From NCBI RefSeq assembly GCF_030694085.1, contig NZ_JAUXZE010000042.1, positions 62,001-126,000 on the forward strand: a stretch of 64,000 bases of DNA. The letters run 5' to 3'. A model generated the notes under the pieces. It was not told the origin of the DNA, made no database searches, and saw only the letters and a list, made by a program, of their open reading frames with translations. Below, piece after piece: positions 26,294 through 35,172 of the stretch. This DNA comes from Tabrizicola sp. GTDB taxonomy: Bacteria; Pseudomonadota; Alphaproteobacteria; Rhodobacterales; Rhodobacteraceae. Positions within the stretch are counted from its first letter, which is position 1; each line of letters starts with the position of its first letter. A program made the translations under genes and the position numbers.

Positions 26294-26351
26294 ATTGTAT
26301 TTACGAGGTCTACAAATGTGTATATACATACCCTGTCAAGCTGTATATACA
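26294..26351 (-). promoter_or_regulatory. AT-rich promoter region with twin TGTATATACA palindromes
   Basis: The perfect palindrome TGTATATACA occurs twice, at 26319-26328 and 26342-26351, 23 bp apart centre to centre. On the minus strand a -10-like TACAAT (26299-26294) preceded at 17 bp by TACACA, which overlaps the nearer palindrome, points toward the marC-type gene about 110 bases away. A TTGACA lies between the two palindromes. The layout suggests a repressor covering the -35 region. No cognate regulator gene is adjacent. Confidence 0.5.
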
Positions 26352-26358
26352 TCCAGGC

Positions 26359-28209
26359 TCACGCGCTGATGAGTTCCAGCTTTTCCTGGGCCGACAACCA
26401 CAGCGCCTCGGCCTTGTCCAGCGCGTCCATCACCTCGGCGTACTTCCGGTTCCAGGTGTCCAGCTCGCCCTTGCGGCCGTCCTCGTAAAGCTCTGGGTCG
26501 GCCAACTTCTTCGCCAGCTTGTCCCGCATGGCGTTCAGCTTCTCCAGCCGGTCCTCGCATTTGCGAACTTCGGCTTTCAGCGCAAGCAGTTCATCCCGGC
26601 TGGGTTTCGGTTTCTTCTCAATGGGTTTTGCGGGGATCTTCACATCGTCTTCGCCCGCAAGAAGCTGCCGACGATAGGCTTCCAGATCTTCGGTATAGGG
26701 CGTTACCGCGCCACCTTTCACCAGCCAGAGCCGATCGGCGACAAGCCCAAGAAGGTGCATATCGTGGGAAACCAGGATCACCGCGCCGGGGTATTCGGTC
26801 AGCGCGTCAACCAAGGCTTCACGCGACTCGATGTCTAGGTGGTTGGTCGGTTCGTCCAGAATGAGCAAGTGCGGGGCATCGATTGTTGCCAAAAGCAGGG
26901 ATAATCGCGCCTTCTGACCGCCGGACAGTCGCGCCACAACCGTATCGGCCTGGTCGGCCATCAGGCCGAATCCGGCCAGCCGCGCGCGCAGTTTCGGCTG
27001 CCCCTCGGTCGGACGGAGGCGCATGATGTGCTGCAGGGGCGTTTCATCCAGGTGCAATTCGTCAACCTGGTGCTGGGCGAAATAGCCGATCCGCAGCTTG
27101 GTGGACCGGGAAAACTTCCCCTCGGCAGGTTGAAGTTTGCCCGCCAACAGTTTGGAAAGCGTGGACTTTCCTTCGCCGTTTCGGCCAAGAAGGGCGATGC
27201 GATCATCCTGGTCGATGCGCAGGTTCAGTTTCTTCAGGATCAGCGGGCCGCCGTAACCGACCGCCGCGCCGTCCAGGTTGATGATCGGTGGTGCCAGTTC
27301 CTCGGGGGCAGGGAAGGTGAATACGACCTTCTTGGCATCCTCCGGCGCGGTAATCGGGGTCAGTTTCTCCAGCATCTTGACGCGACTTTGCGCCTGCACC
27401 GCCTTCGAGGCCTTGGCCTTGAAGCGGTCCACGAAGCTTTGCAAATGGGCACGCCGCGCCTCGACCTTCTTCGCCTCGGCCTGCAGGACGGCGCGCCGTT
27501 CGGCCATCTGGCGGGCGAACTGGTCGTAGCCGCCTTGCCAATAGGTCAGCTTGCGGTTGTCGAGATGCAAGATGCCTTGCACGGCTCGGTTCAATAGGCC
27601 GCGGTCGTGGGAGATGATCAGGACAGTGTGCGGGTATTTCTGGAGATAGCTCTCCAGCCACAAGGCGCCCTCAAGGTCGAGGTAGTTGGTCGGTTCGTCC
27701 AGGAGCAGGTAGTCGGGCTGGGCGAAGAGGACCCCCGCCAGTGCCACCCGCATCCGCCAACCCCCCGAAAAGGCCGAGCAGGGCATGAGCTGCTGTTCAG
27801 CATCGAACCCCAAGCCCTTGAGAATACTGGCCGCCCGACCCTCGGCCGACCAGGCATCGATGTCAGCCAGCCGCGCCTGAATCTCGGCGATCCGGTGCGG
27901 ATCCTGCGCCGTCTCGGCCTCGGCCATCAGGCTGGCGCGTTCCGTGTCCGCTTGCAGCACCGTATCGATCAGCGAGGTCTCGGACGACGGCACTTCCTGG
28001 GCCACGCCGCCGATCCGGGCGCGCTGGGGCAGGGTGATCGACCCGCCCTCCAGCGCCAGCTCGCCCCGGATCAGGCGGAAAAGTGTGGTCTTCCCCGCGC
28101 CATTGCGGCCCACAAGGCCAACCTTGTGGCCAGTGGGAATAGTGGCCGACGCGCCCTCGAACAGGGGGCGGCCCTCGACGTTGTAGGTGATGTCCTCGAT
28201 CTTCAGCAT
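26359..28209 (-). CDS. ABC-F family ATPase
   Basis: This 616-residue soluble protein has two ABC domains and no membrane segments. First nucleotide site: Walker [10 protein letters not shown] (about residue 35), signature [13 protein letters not shown], Walker [13 protein letters not shown]. Second: [34 protein letters not shown] charged linker separates the domains and a C-terminal coiled coil (last 75 or so residues) resembles Uup/YheS-type members. ABC-F proteins bind the ribosomal E site and relieve stalls or aid ribosome assembly; the exact subgroup is uncertain. It is divergent from ndk across 125 bases. Confidence 0.9.
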   Translation of the reverse strand: MLKIEDITYNVEGRPLFEGASATIPTGHKVGLVGRNGAGKTTLFRLIRGELALEGGSITLPQRARIGGVAQEVPSSETSLIDTVLQADTERASLMAEAETAQDPHRIAEIQARLADIDAWSAEGRAASILKGLGFDAEQQLMPCSAFSGGWRMRVALAGVLFAQPDYLLLDEPTNYLDLEGALWLESYLQKYPHTVLIISHDRGLLNRAVQGILHLDNRKLTYWQGGYDQFARQMAERRAVLQAEAKKVEARRAHLQSFVDRFKAKASKAVQAQSRVKMLEKLTPITAPEDAKKVVFTFPAPEELAPPIINLDGAAVGYGGPLILKKLNLRIDQDDRIALLGRNGEGKSTLSKLLAGKLQPAEGKFSRSTKLRIGYFAQHQVDELHLDETPLQHIMRLRPTEGQPKLRARLAGFGLMADQADTVVARLSGGQKARLSLLLATIDAPHLLILDEPTNHLDIESREALVDALTEYPGAVILVSHDMHLLGLVADRLWLVKGGAVTPYTEDLEAYRRQLLAGEDDVKIPAKPIEKKPKPSRDELLALKAEVRKCEDRLEKLNAMRDKLAKKLADPELYEDGRKGELDTWNRKYAEVMDALDKAEALWLSAQEKLELISA

Positions 28210-28334
28210 GGTCGGGCATTGCCCGAAGCCGACGGGAAGGTCAATGCCACTGCACCTTTTCAAAGCCCGCCGCCCGTGGTAGCAGCCCGCCATCCGAAAG
28301 GGCCACGCTGGCCCCAAACCCGATGGAGAGCCAG

Positions 28335-28757
28335 ATGGCCGTTGAACGTACCCTGTCGATCATCAAACCCGATGCGACCAAGCGCAACCTGACCGGCAAG
28401 ATCGTTGCCAAGTTCGAAGATGCCGGCCTGCGTGTCGTCGCTTCGAAGCGCATCCACCTGACGCCTGCCCAGGCCGGTGCCTTCTACGCCGAACACAAGG
28501 AGCGCGGCTTCTACGGCGAACTTTGCGCGTTCATGGCCTCCGAGCCGGTTGTCGTGCAGGTTCTGGAAGGCGAAGGCGCGATTGCCAAGAATCGTGAAGT
28601 GATGGGCGCGACCGATCCGGCCGCTGCGGCAGACGGCACGATCCGCAAGGAATTCGCGCTGTCGAAGGGCGAGAACTCGGTGCACGGATCGGACAGCGAG
28701 GCATCGGCCGCGCGCGAGATCGCGTTCTTCTTCTCGGGTCTCGAACTCGTAGGCTGA
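28335..28757 (+). CDS. ndk: Nucleoside diphosphate kinase
   Basis: A 140-residue enzyme that balances NTP and dNTP pools by gamma-phosphate transfer from ATP. Hallmarks: [16 protein letters not shown] at the start, [14 protein letters not shown], and the active-site NSVHGSDS with the phosphorylated His. The ATG at 28335 is chosen over an in-frame ATG four codons upstream because GGAGAG is placed correctly for it and the family begins MAVERT. A strong hairpin terminator follows the stop. Confidence 0.97.
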   Translation: MAVERTLSIIKPDATKRNLTGKIVAKFEDAGLRVVASKRIHLTPAQAGAFYAEHKERGFYGELCAFMASEPVVVQVLEGEGAIAKNREVMGATDPAAAADGTIRKEFALSKGENSVHGSDSEASAAREIAFFFSGLELVG

Positions 28758-28777
28758 TTTCTGGGTCCACGTCGGTG

Positions 28778-28810
28778 CGGCCCGGTCGATCGACCGGGCC
28801 GTTTCCGTTT
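28778..28810 (+). terminator. Intrinsic terminator of ndk
   Basis: Bases 28778-28801 form a perfect 24-nt palindrome (12-bp arms, CGGCCCGGTCGA and its complement), followed by TTTCCGTTT. A perfectly GC-rich stem with a T-rich tail 21 bases after the ndk stop fits a Rho-independent terminator. Confidence 0.7.
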
Positions 28811-28841
28811 GGGGGGGGTGAACGGCGAAATCCATATATCG

Positions 28842-28857
28842 CATAATCAGTATTATG
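28842..28857. promoter_or_regulatory. AT-rich inverted repeat upstream of rpe
   Basis: CATAAT-CAGT-ATTATG is a perfect 6-bp inverted repeat in an AT-rich island about 70 bases before rpe. CATAAT resembles a -10 hexamer on the plus strand. It may be part of the rpe-gph promoter or an operator; no matching -35 is clear. Confidence 0.35.
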
Positions 28858-28927
28858 TAATGTAATGGGCGCTGGAAAGCCGGAGTACACCGGGATATGA
28901 GGCCTTCGAGCCCCGTGGAGCCTGCAG

Positions 28928-29617
28928 ATGTTCGACCGTTCGATCAAGATCGCCCCGTCTATCCTTGCGGCTGACTTCGCCAACTTTGGCGCGGAATGTC
29001 GCGCGATCGAAGCACAAGGTGCGGATTGGGTGCATGTCGATGTGATGGACGGCCATTTTGTGCCGAACCTGACCTTCGGCCCGGCGATGTGCGCTGCAAT
29101 CCGGCCGCATATCAAGGGCGTGATGGATGTCCACCTGATGATCTCGCCCGTGGACGTCTATCTTGACGCCTATGCCCAGGCCGGCGCCGACGTGATAACA
29201 GCGCATGTCGAGGCTGGGCCGCACATTCACCGCACGTTGCAAGCCATTCGTGCGCTTGGGAAAAAGACTGGTGTCGCGTTGAACCCCGGAACCCCGGTCG
29301 AGGCTGTGGCCGAGCTGTTGGATATGGTCGATCTCGTTTGTGTGATGACGGTGAACCCCGGGTTCGGTGGTCAGAGCTTCATTGAAAGCCAGGTTGCGAA
29401 GATTGCGCGTCTGCGACAGATGATAGGTGATCGCCCGATCCACATCGAGATCGATGGCGGGATCACGGTTGTGACGGCTCCTCTGGTCAGTGCCGTCGGT
29501 GCCGATGTGCTGGTTGCGGGCTCGGCGGTTTTCAAGGGTGGTTCGGTCGACAATCCGGCACCCTATGGGTCAAACATCAGGGCAATCCGGGCCGCGGCCG
29601 AGGCAGTTGTTGGCTGA
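28928..29617 (+). CDS. rpe: Ribulose-phosphate 3-epimerase
   Basis: A 229-residue TIM-barrel metalloenzyme interconverting ribulose-5-phosphate and xylulose-5-phosphate in the pentose phosphate pathway and Calvin cycle. Signature motifs: SILAADFANFGAE, VDVMDGHFVPNLTFGP (catalytic Asp and metal-binding residues), DVHLMIS, HVEA, MTVNPGFGGQSF and IEIDGGIT. It ends inside the start region of the phosphoglycolate phosphatase gene, so the two are coupled; in autotrophic relatives this pair belongs to Calvin-cycle/photorespiration metabolism. Confidence 0.97.
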   Translation: MFDRSIKIAPSILAADFANFGAECRAIEAQGADWVHVDVMDGHFVPNLTFGPAMCAAIRPHIKGVMDVHLMISPVDVYLDAYAQAGADVITAHVEAGPHIHRTLQAIRALGKKTGVALNPGTPVEAVAELLDMVDLVCVMTVNPGFGGQSFIESQVAKIARLRQMIGDRPIHIEIDGGITVVTAPLVSAVGADVLVAGSAVFKGGSVDNPAPYGSNIRAIRAAAEAVVG

Positions 29618-30278
29618 CACCGTGAATCTGGTCTTCGACCTTGACGGCACGCTGATCGACAGCGCGCCACAGATTCATGCCGCAGCGAATATTGTCTTTG
29701 GGAGCAAGGGTTTGCCGCCCTTTTCACAGGAAACCGTTCGCGGGTTCATCGGGAACGGTGTGGGTGTGCTGGTCGGTCGGTTGATCGCCCACCAAGGTAT
29801 CGAGGCGACCGCCGCGCTTGAGGGCGAACTGGTCGAGAGCTTCATCAATATCTACGAACAAGCCTTTGATCTAACATCCCTTTATCCAGACGTATATACG
29901 ACCTTGTCTGCACTGGTTGACGCCGGACACCGGATGGCGATTTGCACCAACAAGCCCCAGGGGCCGACTTTGGCAGTTCTCCGGCACTTCGACCTGGGCC
30001 GGTTCTTCCCCGTCGTGATCGGCGGAGACACCCTGCCCCAGCGCAAGCCCGACCCGGCCCCGCTACTTGCTGCGCTGACCGGGCTTGGGCCAGGCAAGGC
30101 GCTTTTTGTCGGCGACAGTGAAGTGGATGCCGAGACCGCGCAGCGTGCGGGTATTCCTTTTGGGCTGTTCGCGGGTGGATACCGCAAAGCACCGGCAGAA
30201 TCGCTGGGAGCGAGACTGATTTTCGACGATCACGCCGCCCTTCCCCGCCTCGTCGCTCATGTTTCGGCTCGTCTCTAG
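29610..30278 (+). CDS. gph: Phosphoglycolate phosphatase-like HAD hydrolase
   Basis: A 222-residue HAD-superfamily phosphatase. Motif I FDLDGTLIDS, motif II CTNKPQGP, motif III RKPDPAPL and motif IV FVGDSEVDAETA are intact, with an alpha-helical cap between I and II. Coupling to rpe supports 2-phosphoglycolate as substrate. The TTG at 29610 is taken as start because GAGG lies six bases before it; the GTG at 29622 would remove four residues. The start overlaps the rpe stop by eight bases. Confidence 0.9.
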   Translation: MADTVNLVFDLDGTLIDSAPQIHAAANIVFGSKGLPPFSQETVRGFIGNGVGVLVGRLIAHQGIEATAALEGELVESFINIYEQAFDLTSLYPDVYTTLSALVDAGHRMAICTNKPQGPTLAVLRHFDLGRFFPVVIGGDTLPQRKPDPAPLLAALTGLGPGKALFVGDSEVDAETAQRAGIPFGLFAGGYRKAPAESLGARLIFDDHAALPRLVAHVSARL

Positions 30279-30316
30279 CGCGATTTGACCCAAATCGGTG
30301 ACAACTTCCGTCATCT

Positions 30317-30373
30317 GGCCGGTTTGCGGACGGTTCCGATGCCTAAGTCGTAGACAAGCCAAGGAAACCGGCC
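30317..30373. promoter_or_regulatory. Inverted repeat upstream of the LuxR-type gene
   Basis: GGCCGGTTT (30317-30325) and AAACCGGCC (30365-30373) are perfect 9-bp inverted arms separated by 39 bases. They lie 81-137 bases before the regulator start. They could be paired operator half-sites or the stem of a leader RNA. Confidence 0.4.
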
Positions 30374-30453
30374 TTATGTCACGTCCAAGTTCGGAATGTC
30401 GTCGGGTCAGGGTCGTTTGACGCGGCAGTTCAGGGCAACAGGGAAGACAAACG

Positions 30454-31236
30454 ATGAGTGACTCCATTCTTACACTGCTGAACCGTCTCGCCGCCGCCTC
30501 ATCAATCGACGAGGCCTGGGACCGCGCCACCGGGTACTACGCAAGCCTGGGCTTCCGCCGCGCGAATTACGGCTTTACCCGGTTCAAGCACCTGAAGACC
30601 ATCGGTGACCCCGAGGACGCTCTGTTCCTCACGACCTGCGACGCTGATTACGTCAAGCGCTACTTTCAGGGCGGCTTTTACGCCAAGACGCCGGTTTTCC
30701 GCTGGGCCGAGCACAATTCGGGTGCCTGCACATGGTCCTGGGTGAAGGAGGCTTTCGAGGCTGGGCGCCTGGCGGCCGAGGAAGCAGAAGCCGTCCGGCA
30801 GAACGCGGCGATGGGGATCGTGGCCGGGATGTCGGTCAGCTTCCCCGAAGTCTCTTCCCGCTCGAAGGGCGCGCTTGGGTTGATTGCCGATCCGGGCCTG
30901 ACCCCCGCCCGGGTGGACGAGATCTTTGCGGCCCGCAAGGAAGAGATCCTGGCGGTCGCAAACATGATGCACCTGACGATCGTTCATTTGCCGCAGCTCA
31001 GCCGCCATCGGGCGCTTTCCCCCCGCCAGCGCGAGGCGCTGGAGTGGGTGGCCGATGGCAAGACCACGCAGGATGTGGCGCTATTGATGGGCGTCTCGCC
31101 TGCGATGGTCGAAAAGCACCTGCGGCTTGCGCGCGAGGCACTTGCGGTCGAGACCACGGCCCAGGCCGTCGCCAAAGGGGCGCTGCTGAACATGATCTTT
31201 CAGCGCGTACCCGAGGTCGCCCAGGCCGCGAGGTAG
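30454..31236 (+). CDS. LuxR-family regulator with autoinducer-binding domain (solo)
   Basis: A 260-residue protein with an N-terminal autoinducer-binding domain (about 5-165) and a C-terminal GerE-type helix-turn-helix (LSPRQREALEWVADGKTTQDVALLMGVS then VEKHL). The ligand pocket keeps the tryptophan of CTWSW, but the Asp-Pro that contacts the acyl-homoserine lactone amide in TraR/LuxR aligns with Thr-Pro in FYAKTPVF. No luxI synthase is nearby, so it is a LuxR solo. It may respond to another cell's signal or to a different ligand. Start is the ATG after GGGAAGACAAACG. Family certain; ligand unknown. Confidence 0.88.
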   Translation: MSDSILTLLNRLAAASSIDEAWDRATGYYASLGFRRANYGFTRFKHLKTIGDPEDALFLTTCDADYVKRYFQGGFYAKTPVFRWAEHNSGACTWSWVKEAFEAGRLAAEEAEAVRQNAAMGIVAGMSVSFPEVSSRSKGALGLIADPGLTPARVDEIFAARKEEILAVANMMHLTIVHLPQLSRHRALSPRQREALEWVADGKTTQDVALLMGVSPAMVEKHLRLAREALAVETTAQAVAKGALLNMIFQRVPEVAQAAR

Positions 31237-31431
31237 GGTATTCCGCACTCGTTTCGGGCGAGTTCGCATGGCACAAGGTCAGGGTGACCTAAGGGCAACC
31301 CACGGTCTCGCGGACCAGCGGACCTTTGCTGGCACTGCATCATAGACCTGATCCAGGGCCGCGTATTCAGTCGGCCGACTTGATGTCCTGCTCTGCCGCA
31401 CCCTCATCCCCAGGGGTCAGAGCGTGACTTG

Positions 31432-31468
31432 CGGCGCGGTTCTCCCCGGAACCGCGCCGTTTCCATTT
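31432..31468 (+). terminator. Hairpin in the gap between the LuxR-type gene and tsf
   Basis: The arms CGGCGCGGTTC (31432-31442) and GAACCGCGCCG (31449-31459) form a perfect 11-bp stem with a 6-base loop, followed by TTTCCATTTCC. It is about 195 bases past the luxR-type stop and could terminate that transcript. The rest of the 300-base gap (31237-31536) shows no gene. Confidence 0.5.
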
Positions 31469-31536
31469 CCGCGTTACGCGAAAGCAAAAGGGTCGGCGCA
31501 TCGCTGCCCCGGCCCCCTGCCCCATTACTGGAAAAT

Positions 31537-32445
31537 TCAGCCCTGCAGCGCCTTGGCGACTTCGGCGGCAAAGTCTTCCGTCTTCTTCTCGATGCCTTCG
31601 CCCACGGCGACGCGGGCATAGCCGGTGATCTCGACACCGGCTTCCTTGGCCGCAGTTTCCACGGTCAGGTCCGGGTTGATCACGAAGGCCTGTCCCAACA
31701 ACGTGTTTTCCGCCAGGAACTTCTTCATCCGGCCCGGGATGATGTTGTTGTGGATCACGGCTTCCGGCTTCGGCTTGGCGGACGAGGCGTTCTCTTCCAG
31801 CGCCTTGGCGGTCTGCACGGCAAGCTCACGCTCGACCACGGACGGGTCCAGAGTGGCTTCGGACAGCGACAGCGGGTTCGTCGCGGCGATGTGCATTGCG
31901 AACTGCTTGCCGATCTCTTCGGCCTTTGACTTGTCGCCCTTCAGGGCCACCAGGACGCCGATCTTGCCCATGCCTGCGGTCGCCGCGTTGTGGACGTAGG
32001 AGACGACAGTGTCTCCCTCCAGCACGTGCATGCGGCGGAAGGTCATGTTCTCGCCGATACGCGAGATTGCTTCCTGCACCACAGTCTCGACGGTCTTGCC
32101 GTTCAGATGCGCGGCTTTCACGACCTCGATGTCGTCGCCGGTGGTCAGGGCGATGTTCGCCACGTCGCGAACCAGCGCCTGGAAGTCAGCGTTCTTGGCG
32201 ACGAAGTCGGTTTCCGAGTTGATCTCGATCGCGACGCCACGACCATTGCTGACGGCGACGCCGATCAGGCCCTCCGCCGCGACGCGGTCGGCCTTCTTGG
32301 CGGCCTTGGCCAGGCCCTTGGTGCGCAGCCAGTCAACTGCGGCTTCCATGTCGCCATTGACCTCGGTCAGGGCTTTCTTGGCATCCATCATGCCTGCGCC
32401 GGTCGATTCGCGCAGTTCCTTCACCATCTGGGCGGTGATCGTCAT
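31537..32445 (-). CDS. tsf: Translation elongation factor Ts
   Basis: A 302-residue nucleotide exchange factor for EF-Tu. It opens with the family block [21 protein letters not shown] (UBA-like domain), then [15 protein letters not shown] [14 protein letters not shown] contacting EF-Tu, and two dimerization subdomains. It lies 77 bases downstream of rpsB on the minus strand, the standard bacterial order, with a strong hairpin between them. The ribosome site AAGGAGTG precedes the ATG. Confidence 0.97.
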   Translation of the reverse strand: MTITAQMVKELRESTGAGMMDAKKALTEVNGDMEAAVDWLRTKGLAKAAKKADRVAAEGLIGVAVSNGRGVAIEINSETDFVAKNADFQALVRDVANIALTTGDDIEVVKAAHLNGKTVETVVQEAISRIGENMTFRRMHVLEGDTVVSYVHNAATAGMGKIGVLVALKGDKSKAEEIGKQFAMHIAATNPLSLSEATLDPSVVERELAVQTAKALEENASSAKPKPEAVIHNNIIPGRMKKFLAENTLLGQAFVINPDLTVETAAKEAGVEITGYARVAVGEGIEKKTEDFAAEVAKALQG

Positions 32446-32470
32446 GGGTTCACTCCTTGGAAATGCTGAT

Positions 32471-32495
32471 CCCGGCGGGGCTTAGGCCCGCCGGG
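32471..32495 (-). promoter_or_regulatory. rpsB-tsf intergenic hairpin
   Basis: Arms CCCGGCGGG (32471-32479) and CCCGCCGGG (32487-32495) form a 9-bp GC stem with a 7-base loop between rpsB and tsf. There is no U-run, so it is not a full terminator; it could act as an attenuator or RNA-processing/stability element that sets the S2 to EF-Ts ratio. Confidence 0.5.
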
Positions 32496-32522
32496 TGACA
32501 GTGTTGTGACGCGAAGGCCCGA

Positions 32523-33293
32523 TCAGGCTTCGACGGCAGCTTCGGCGACAGCTTCTTCTTCAGGAGCCGCTTCCAGCGCGCCAAGGTCGACGCCCGCCGC
32601 ACCCATCTGGGCCGACATGCCGTCCAGAGCCGCGCGGCTGATCAGGTCGCAGTACAGCTGAATCGCACGGGCCGCGTCGTCGTTGCCCGGGATCACGTGG
32701 GTCACGCCCTTGGGCGAGCAGTTGGTGTCAACGATGCCGACGACCGGGATGCCCAGCTTCTGCGCTTCCAGGATGGCGAGGTCTTCCTTGCCAACGTCGA
32801 TGATGAAGATCAGGTCGGGGGTGCCGCCCATTTCACGGATGCCGCCCAGCGAGGCCTGCAACTTGGCCTGGTCGCGTTCCATGCCAAGGCGTTCCTTCTT
32901 GGTCAGGCCTTCGCCGCCTGCGCCCAGCACTTCGTCCAGCTGCTTCAGACGCTGGATTGACTGGGAAACGGTCTTCCAGTTGGTCAGCGTGCCGCCGAGC
33001 CAGCGGTGGTTCATGTAGAACTGCGCGCACTTTTCGGCGGCGTCGGCGATCGGCTTCTGGGCCTGACGCTTGGTGCCGACGAACAGGATGCGGCCGCCCT
33101 TGGCGACGGTGTCGCGCACGACCTTCAGCGCCTGGTCCAAGAGCGGGACGGTCTGGGTGAGGTCGAGAATGTGGATGCCGTTGCGGTCACCGTAGATGTA
33201 CTCGCCCATCTTGGGGTTCCAGCGAGCGGTCTGGTGGCCGTAGTGAACGCCAGCTTCCAAGAGCTGACGCATGGTGAACTCGGGAAGAGCCAT
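32523..33293 (-). CDS. rpsB: 30S ribosomal protein S2
   Basis: A 256-residue ribosomal protein with the S2 signature [22 protein letters not shown] at the start, then [37 protein letters not shown] and [17 protein letters not shown]. The last 20 residues are an alanine/glutamate-rich tail, common in alphaproteobacteria. The ATG follows AAAAGGATAAGGC. Its leader (33294-33450) probably contains the promoter for rpsB-tsf. Confidence 0.97.
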   Translation of the reverse strand: MALPEFTMRQLLEAGVHYGHQTARWNPKMGEYIYGDRNGIHILDLTQTVPLLDQALKVVRDTVAKGGRILFVGTKRQAQKPIADAAEKCAQFYMNHRWLGGTLTNWKTVSQSIQRLKQLDEVLGAGGEGLTKKERLGMERDQAKLQASLGGIREMGGTPDLIFIIDVGKEDLAILEAQKLGIPVVGIVDTNCSPKGVTHVIPGNDDAARAIQLYCDLISRAALDGMSAQMGAAGVDLGALEAAPEEEAVAEAAVEA

Positions 33294-33450
33294 GCCTTAT
33301 CCTTTTCCGGTTTGATCCTCGGTGCGGCCGTCTTCACCCCCGACTGGGGGCAACCGGTGGACCGCACGGGATTTCTCCCCGCATCGGACCCAGCCACACC
33401 TGTGAAGTGGCGCCCCTTTAGCCGGTCGTGCCCGGATATGCAAGAGGCGG

Positions 33451-34998
33451 TCAGTCCGGGATTCCCAGATCACGCAGCGCCCTTCGGACAAGGTCGCTGG
33501 TGTCGGTATTCGCAAATTTCATCGACAGAAAATACGGTCGCGCAGTGGCGTCAGGTCGCAAGCGGCGCAGATGGGTGGCCCAGCGTGTCGCTTCGATCGT
33601 GTCGCCCGCCACCTGATTGATCATCGCTGCGGTTGTCAGGATCAGGTAGTGCACCTGATTGCTGCGCACGGCCTTGCGGCTGAAATCCAGGGCAAGATCC
33701 AGTTTGCCATCCAAGAAGTAGGACAGTGCCTTGAAGGTAAAGGTCAGACCCAGAAGAGGGTCCATCGGGCTTAGGTGCAAGGACAGGTCCAACCCCGCGT
33801 GGGCCTGTTCCGTACGACCGGCCAGCATGTCGATCATGCCGCGGGCATAGTGGCCCTTGACGAAATTCGGGCTGACCTCGACCGCGCGATCATACCAGAA
33901 AAGCCCGTCATCCGCTTGACCCGCAATCTGGTTGACGCGGCCCATGACCATGTTTGCGAAGGGATCGAACGGGTCCAGTTCAACTGCGCGTTCGGCCAGC
34001 CGTCGCATCTCGGCGATAACGGGCGCTGTGTCGGTCGTGAACGCTTGCGCTGCCTCTTGCTGCACGGCAAAGGCCCGCCCGGCGAAGGCGGTGGCGAAGT
34101 TCGGGTCCAATCTGGTGGCGCGTTCGAAAAGGCCCTCGGCGATGGTGTTGTCATGCACGTTGAAGCGCAAGAGATGGCTCATCCCCAGATGATAGGCCCC
34201 CCAGGCATCCAGCTTTTCGGTCGACTTCGTGCGCGCTGTTGCCGCCTCCGCCTGAGAAATCTGCAGGTCCAATGCTCCGATCACGGCAGAGGTTATCTCG
34301 ATCCGGGCGTGGTGGAGGTCGTCCAGTGACGGGCTGAAACGGTCAGACCAGACCACCGACCCTGCCCCGGTTTCAATCAGCGTGACTGTGACCGCCAGCC
34401 GACCTGCCACCAGTTCCACCCGCCCGGACAGCACATAGCCCGCGCCCAGAACGCGGCGCAAACCGGCAAGATCAACTTCGTCCTGTCGGAACCGAAAGGT
34501 GGATTCTCTCGCGATCACGCGCAGCCAGCGCAGTCGGGCCAGCGATCCAATGATCTCGTCCGCCAGCCCCTCGCCCAGCCGCAGCGCGTTGCCGGGGTCC
34601 TGAGCAAAGGGCAGAACGGCAATCGTCGGCCGGTGGTCGGACTGCTCGGGTGCCGGCTCCATCACCTGCACTGCAGTTGTCGCATCCACCCGCCTTACGA
34701 CAGGGGCGACAAAGTGGTGCCCGATCCCATGAATGGTGCGGATCATCACCTGCCGGTCGCCGTCATCCCCTACAGCCCTGCGGGCGAATTTCAGCGCGGT
34801 CGAAACGGCACCATCCGACACAAAGCGCCCGCCCCAGAGCGCTTCGATCATTTCATGGCGTGACACAACTCTGTCGTGGTTTTCGACCAGCAGGCGCAGG
34901 ACGGCAAAGGCCTTTGGCTCCATCGGCACGATACCGTCTGGCCCGACAAGCTCTGCCCGGTCCGGAAAAAGCGTGTAAGGGCCAAAGACGTGATGCAT
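33451..34998 (-). CDS. OmpR-type winged-helix regulator with TolB-like and TPR domains
   Basis: A 515-residue soluble protein. Residues 1-95 are an OmpR/CadC-type winged helix (FGPYTLFPDRAEL, EPKAFAVLRLLVEN, RVVSRHEMIEALW, VMIRTIHGIGHHFV). Residues about 120-240 match the TolB-N-like fold seen in adenylate-cyclase-type regulators (IAVLPFAQDP, GEGLADEIIGSLARL). The remainder is a run of tetratricopeptide repeats. There is no receiver domain or membrane helix, so it is not a classical response regulator; the TPR region may sense a protein or small-molecule partner. Start ATG at 34998 is chosen because the family begins right there. Phased repeats in the divergent gap are candidate binding sites. 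Confidence 0.82.
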   Translation of the reverse strand: MHHVFGPYTLFPDRAELVGPDGIVPMEPKAFAVLRLLVENHDRVVSRHEMIEALWGGRFVSDGAVSTALKFARRAVGDDGDRQVMIRTIHGIGHHFVAPVVRRVDATTAVQVMEPAPEQSDHRPTIAVLPFAQDPGNALRLGEGLADEIIGSLARLRWLRVIARESTFRFRQDEVDLAGLRRVLGAGYVLSGRVELVAGRLAVTVTLIETGAGSVVWSDRFSPSLDDLHHARIEITSAVIGALDLQISQAEAATARTKSTEKLDAWGAYHLGMSHLLRFNVHDNTIAEGLFERATRLDPNFATAFAGRAFAVQQEAAQAFTTDTAPVIAEMRRLAERAVELDPFDPFANMVMGRVNQIAGQADDGLFWYDRAVEVSPNFVKGHYARGMIDMLAGRTEQAHAGLDLSLHLSPMDPLLGLTFTFKALSYFLDGKLDLALDFSRKAVRSNQVHYLILTTAAMINQVAGDTIEATRWATHLRRLRPDATARPYFLSMKFANTDTSDLVRRALRDLGIPD

Positions 34999-35078
34999 GC
35001 AGCAATGCTCGGCTTTCCTGTGAGGCACGGTTGCATGGCCGGGGATCCAAATCAAACGGCTTCGGCAATCTTCACAAT

Positions 35079-35106
35079 TTCCCCGGACATTCCCCAAGCT
35101 TTCCCC
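35079..35106. promoter_or_regulatory. Three TTCCCC direct repeats at exact 11-bp spacing
   Basis: TTCCCC starts at 35079, 35090 and 35101 in the gap between the winged-helix regulator and the divergent 84-residue ORF. OmpR/PhoB-family winged helices bind direct repeats spaced about one helical turn apart, so this is a good candidate operator for the adjacent regulator. Repeat and spacing are seen; binding is inferred. Confidence 0.6.
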
Positions 35107-35172
35107 ACGCGGCCCTCAAGCGCGAACCGGTCGTTCTGGCAGTCTTGTCGCATCGCGAACCAGGAGCTTGCC

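Noticed and set aside
30283..30300. TTGACCCAAATCGG as an FNR-type box upstream of the luxR-type gene
   Set aside because: The second half-site (ATCGG) misses two conserved bases and no promoter spacing supports it.
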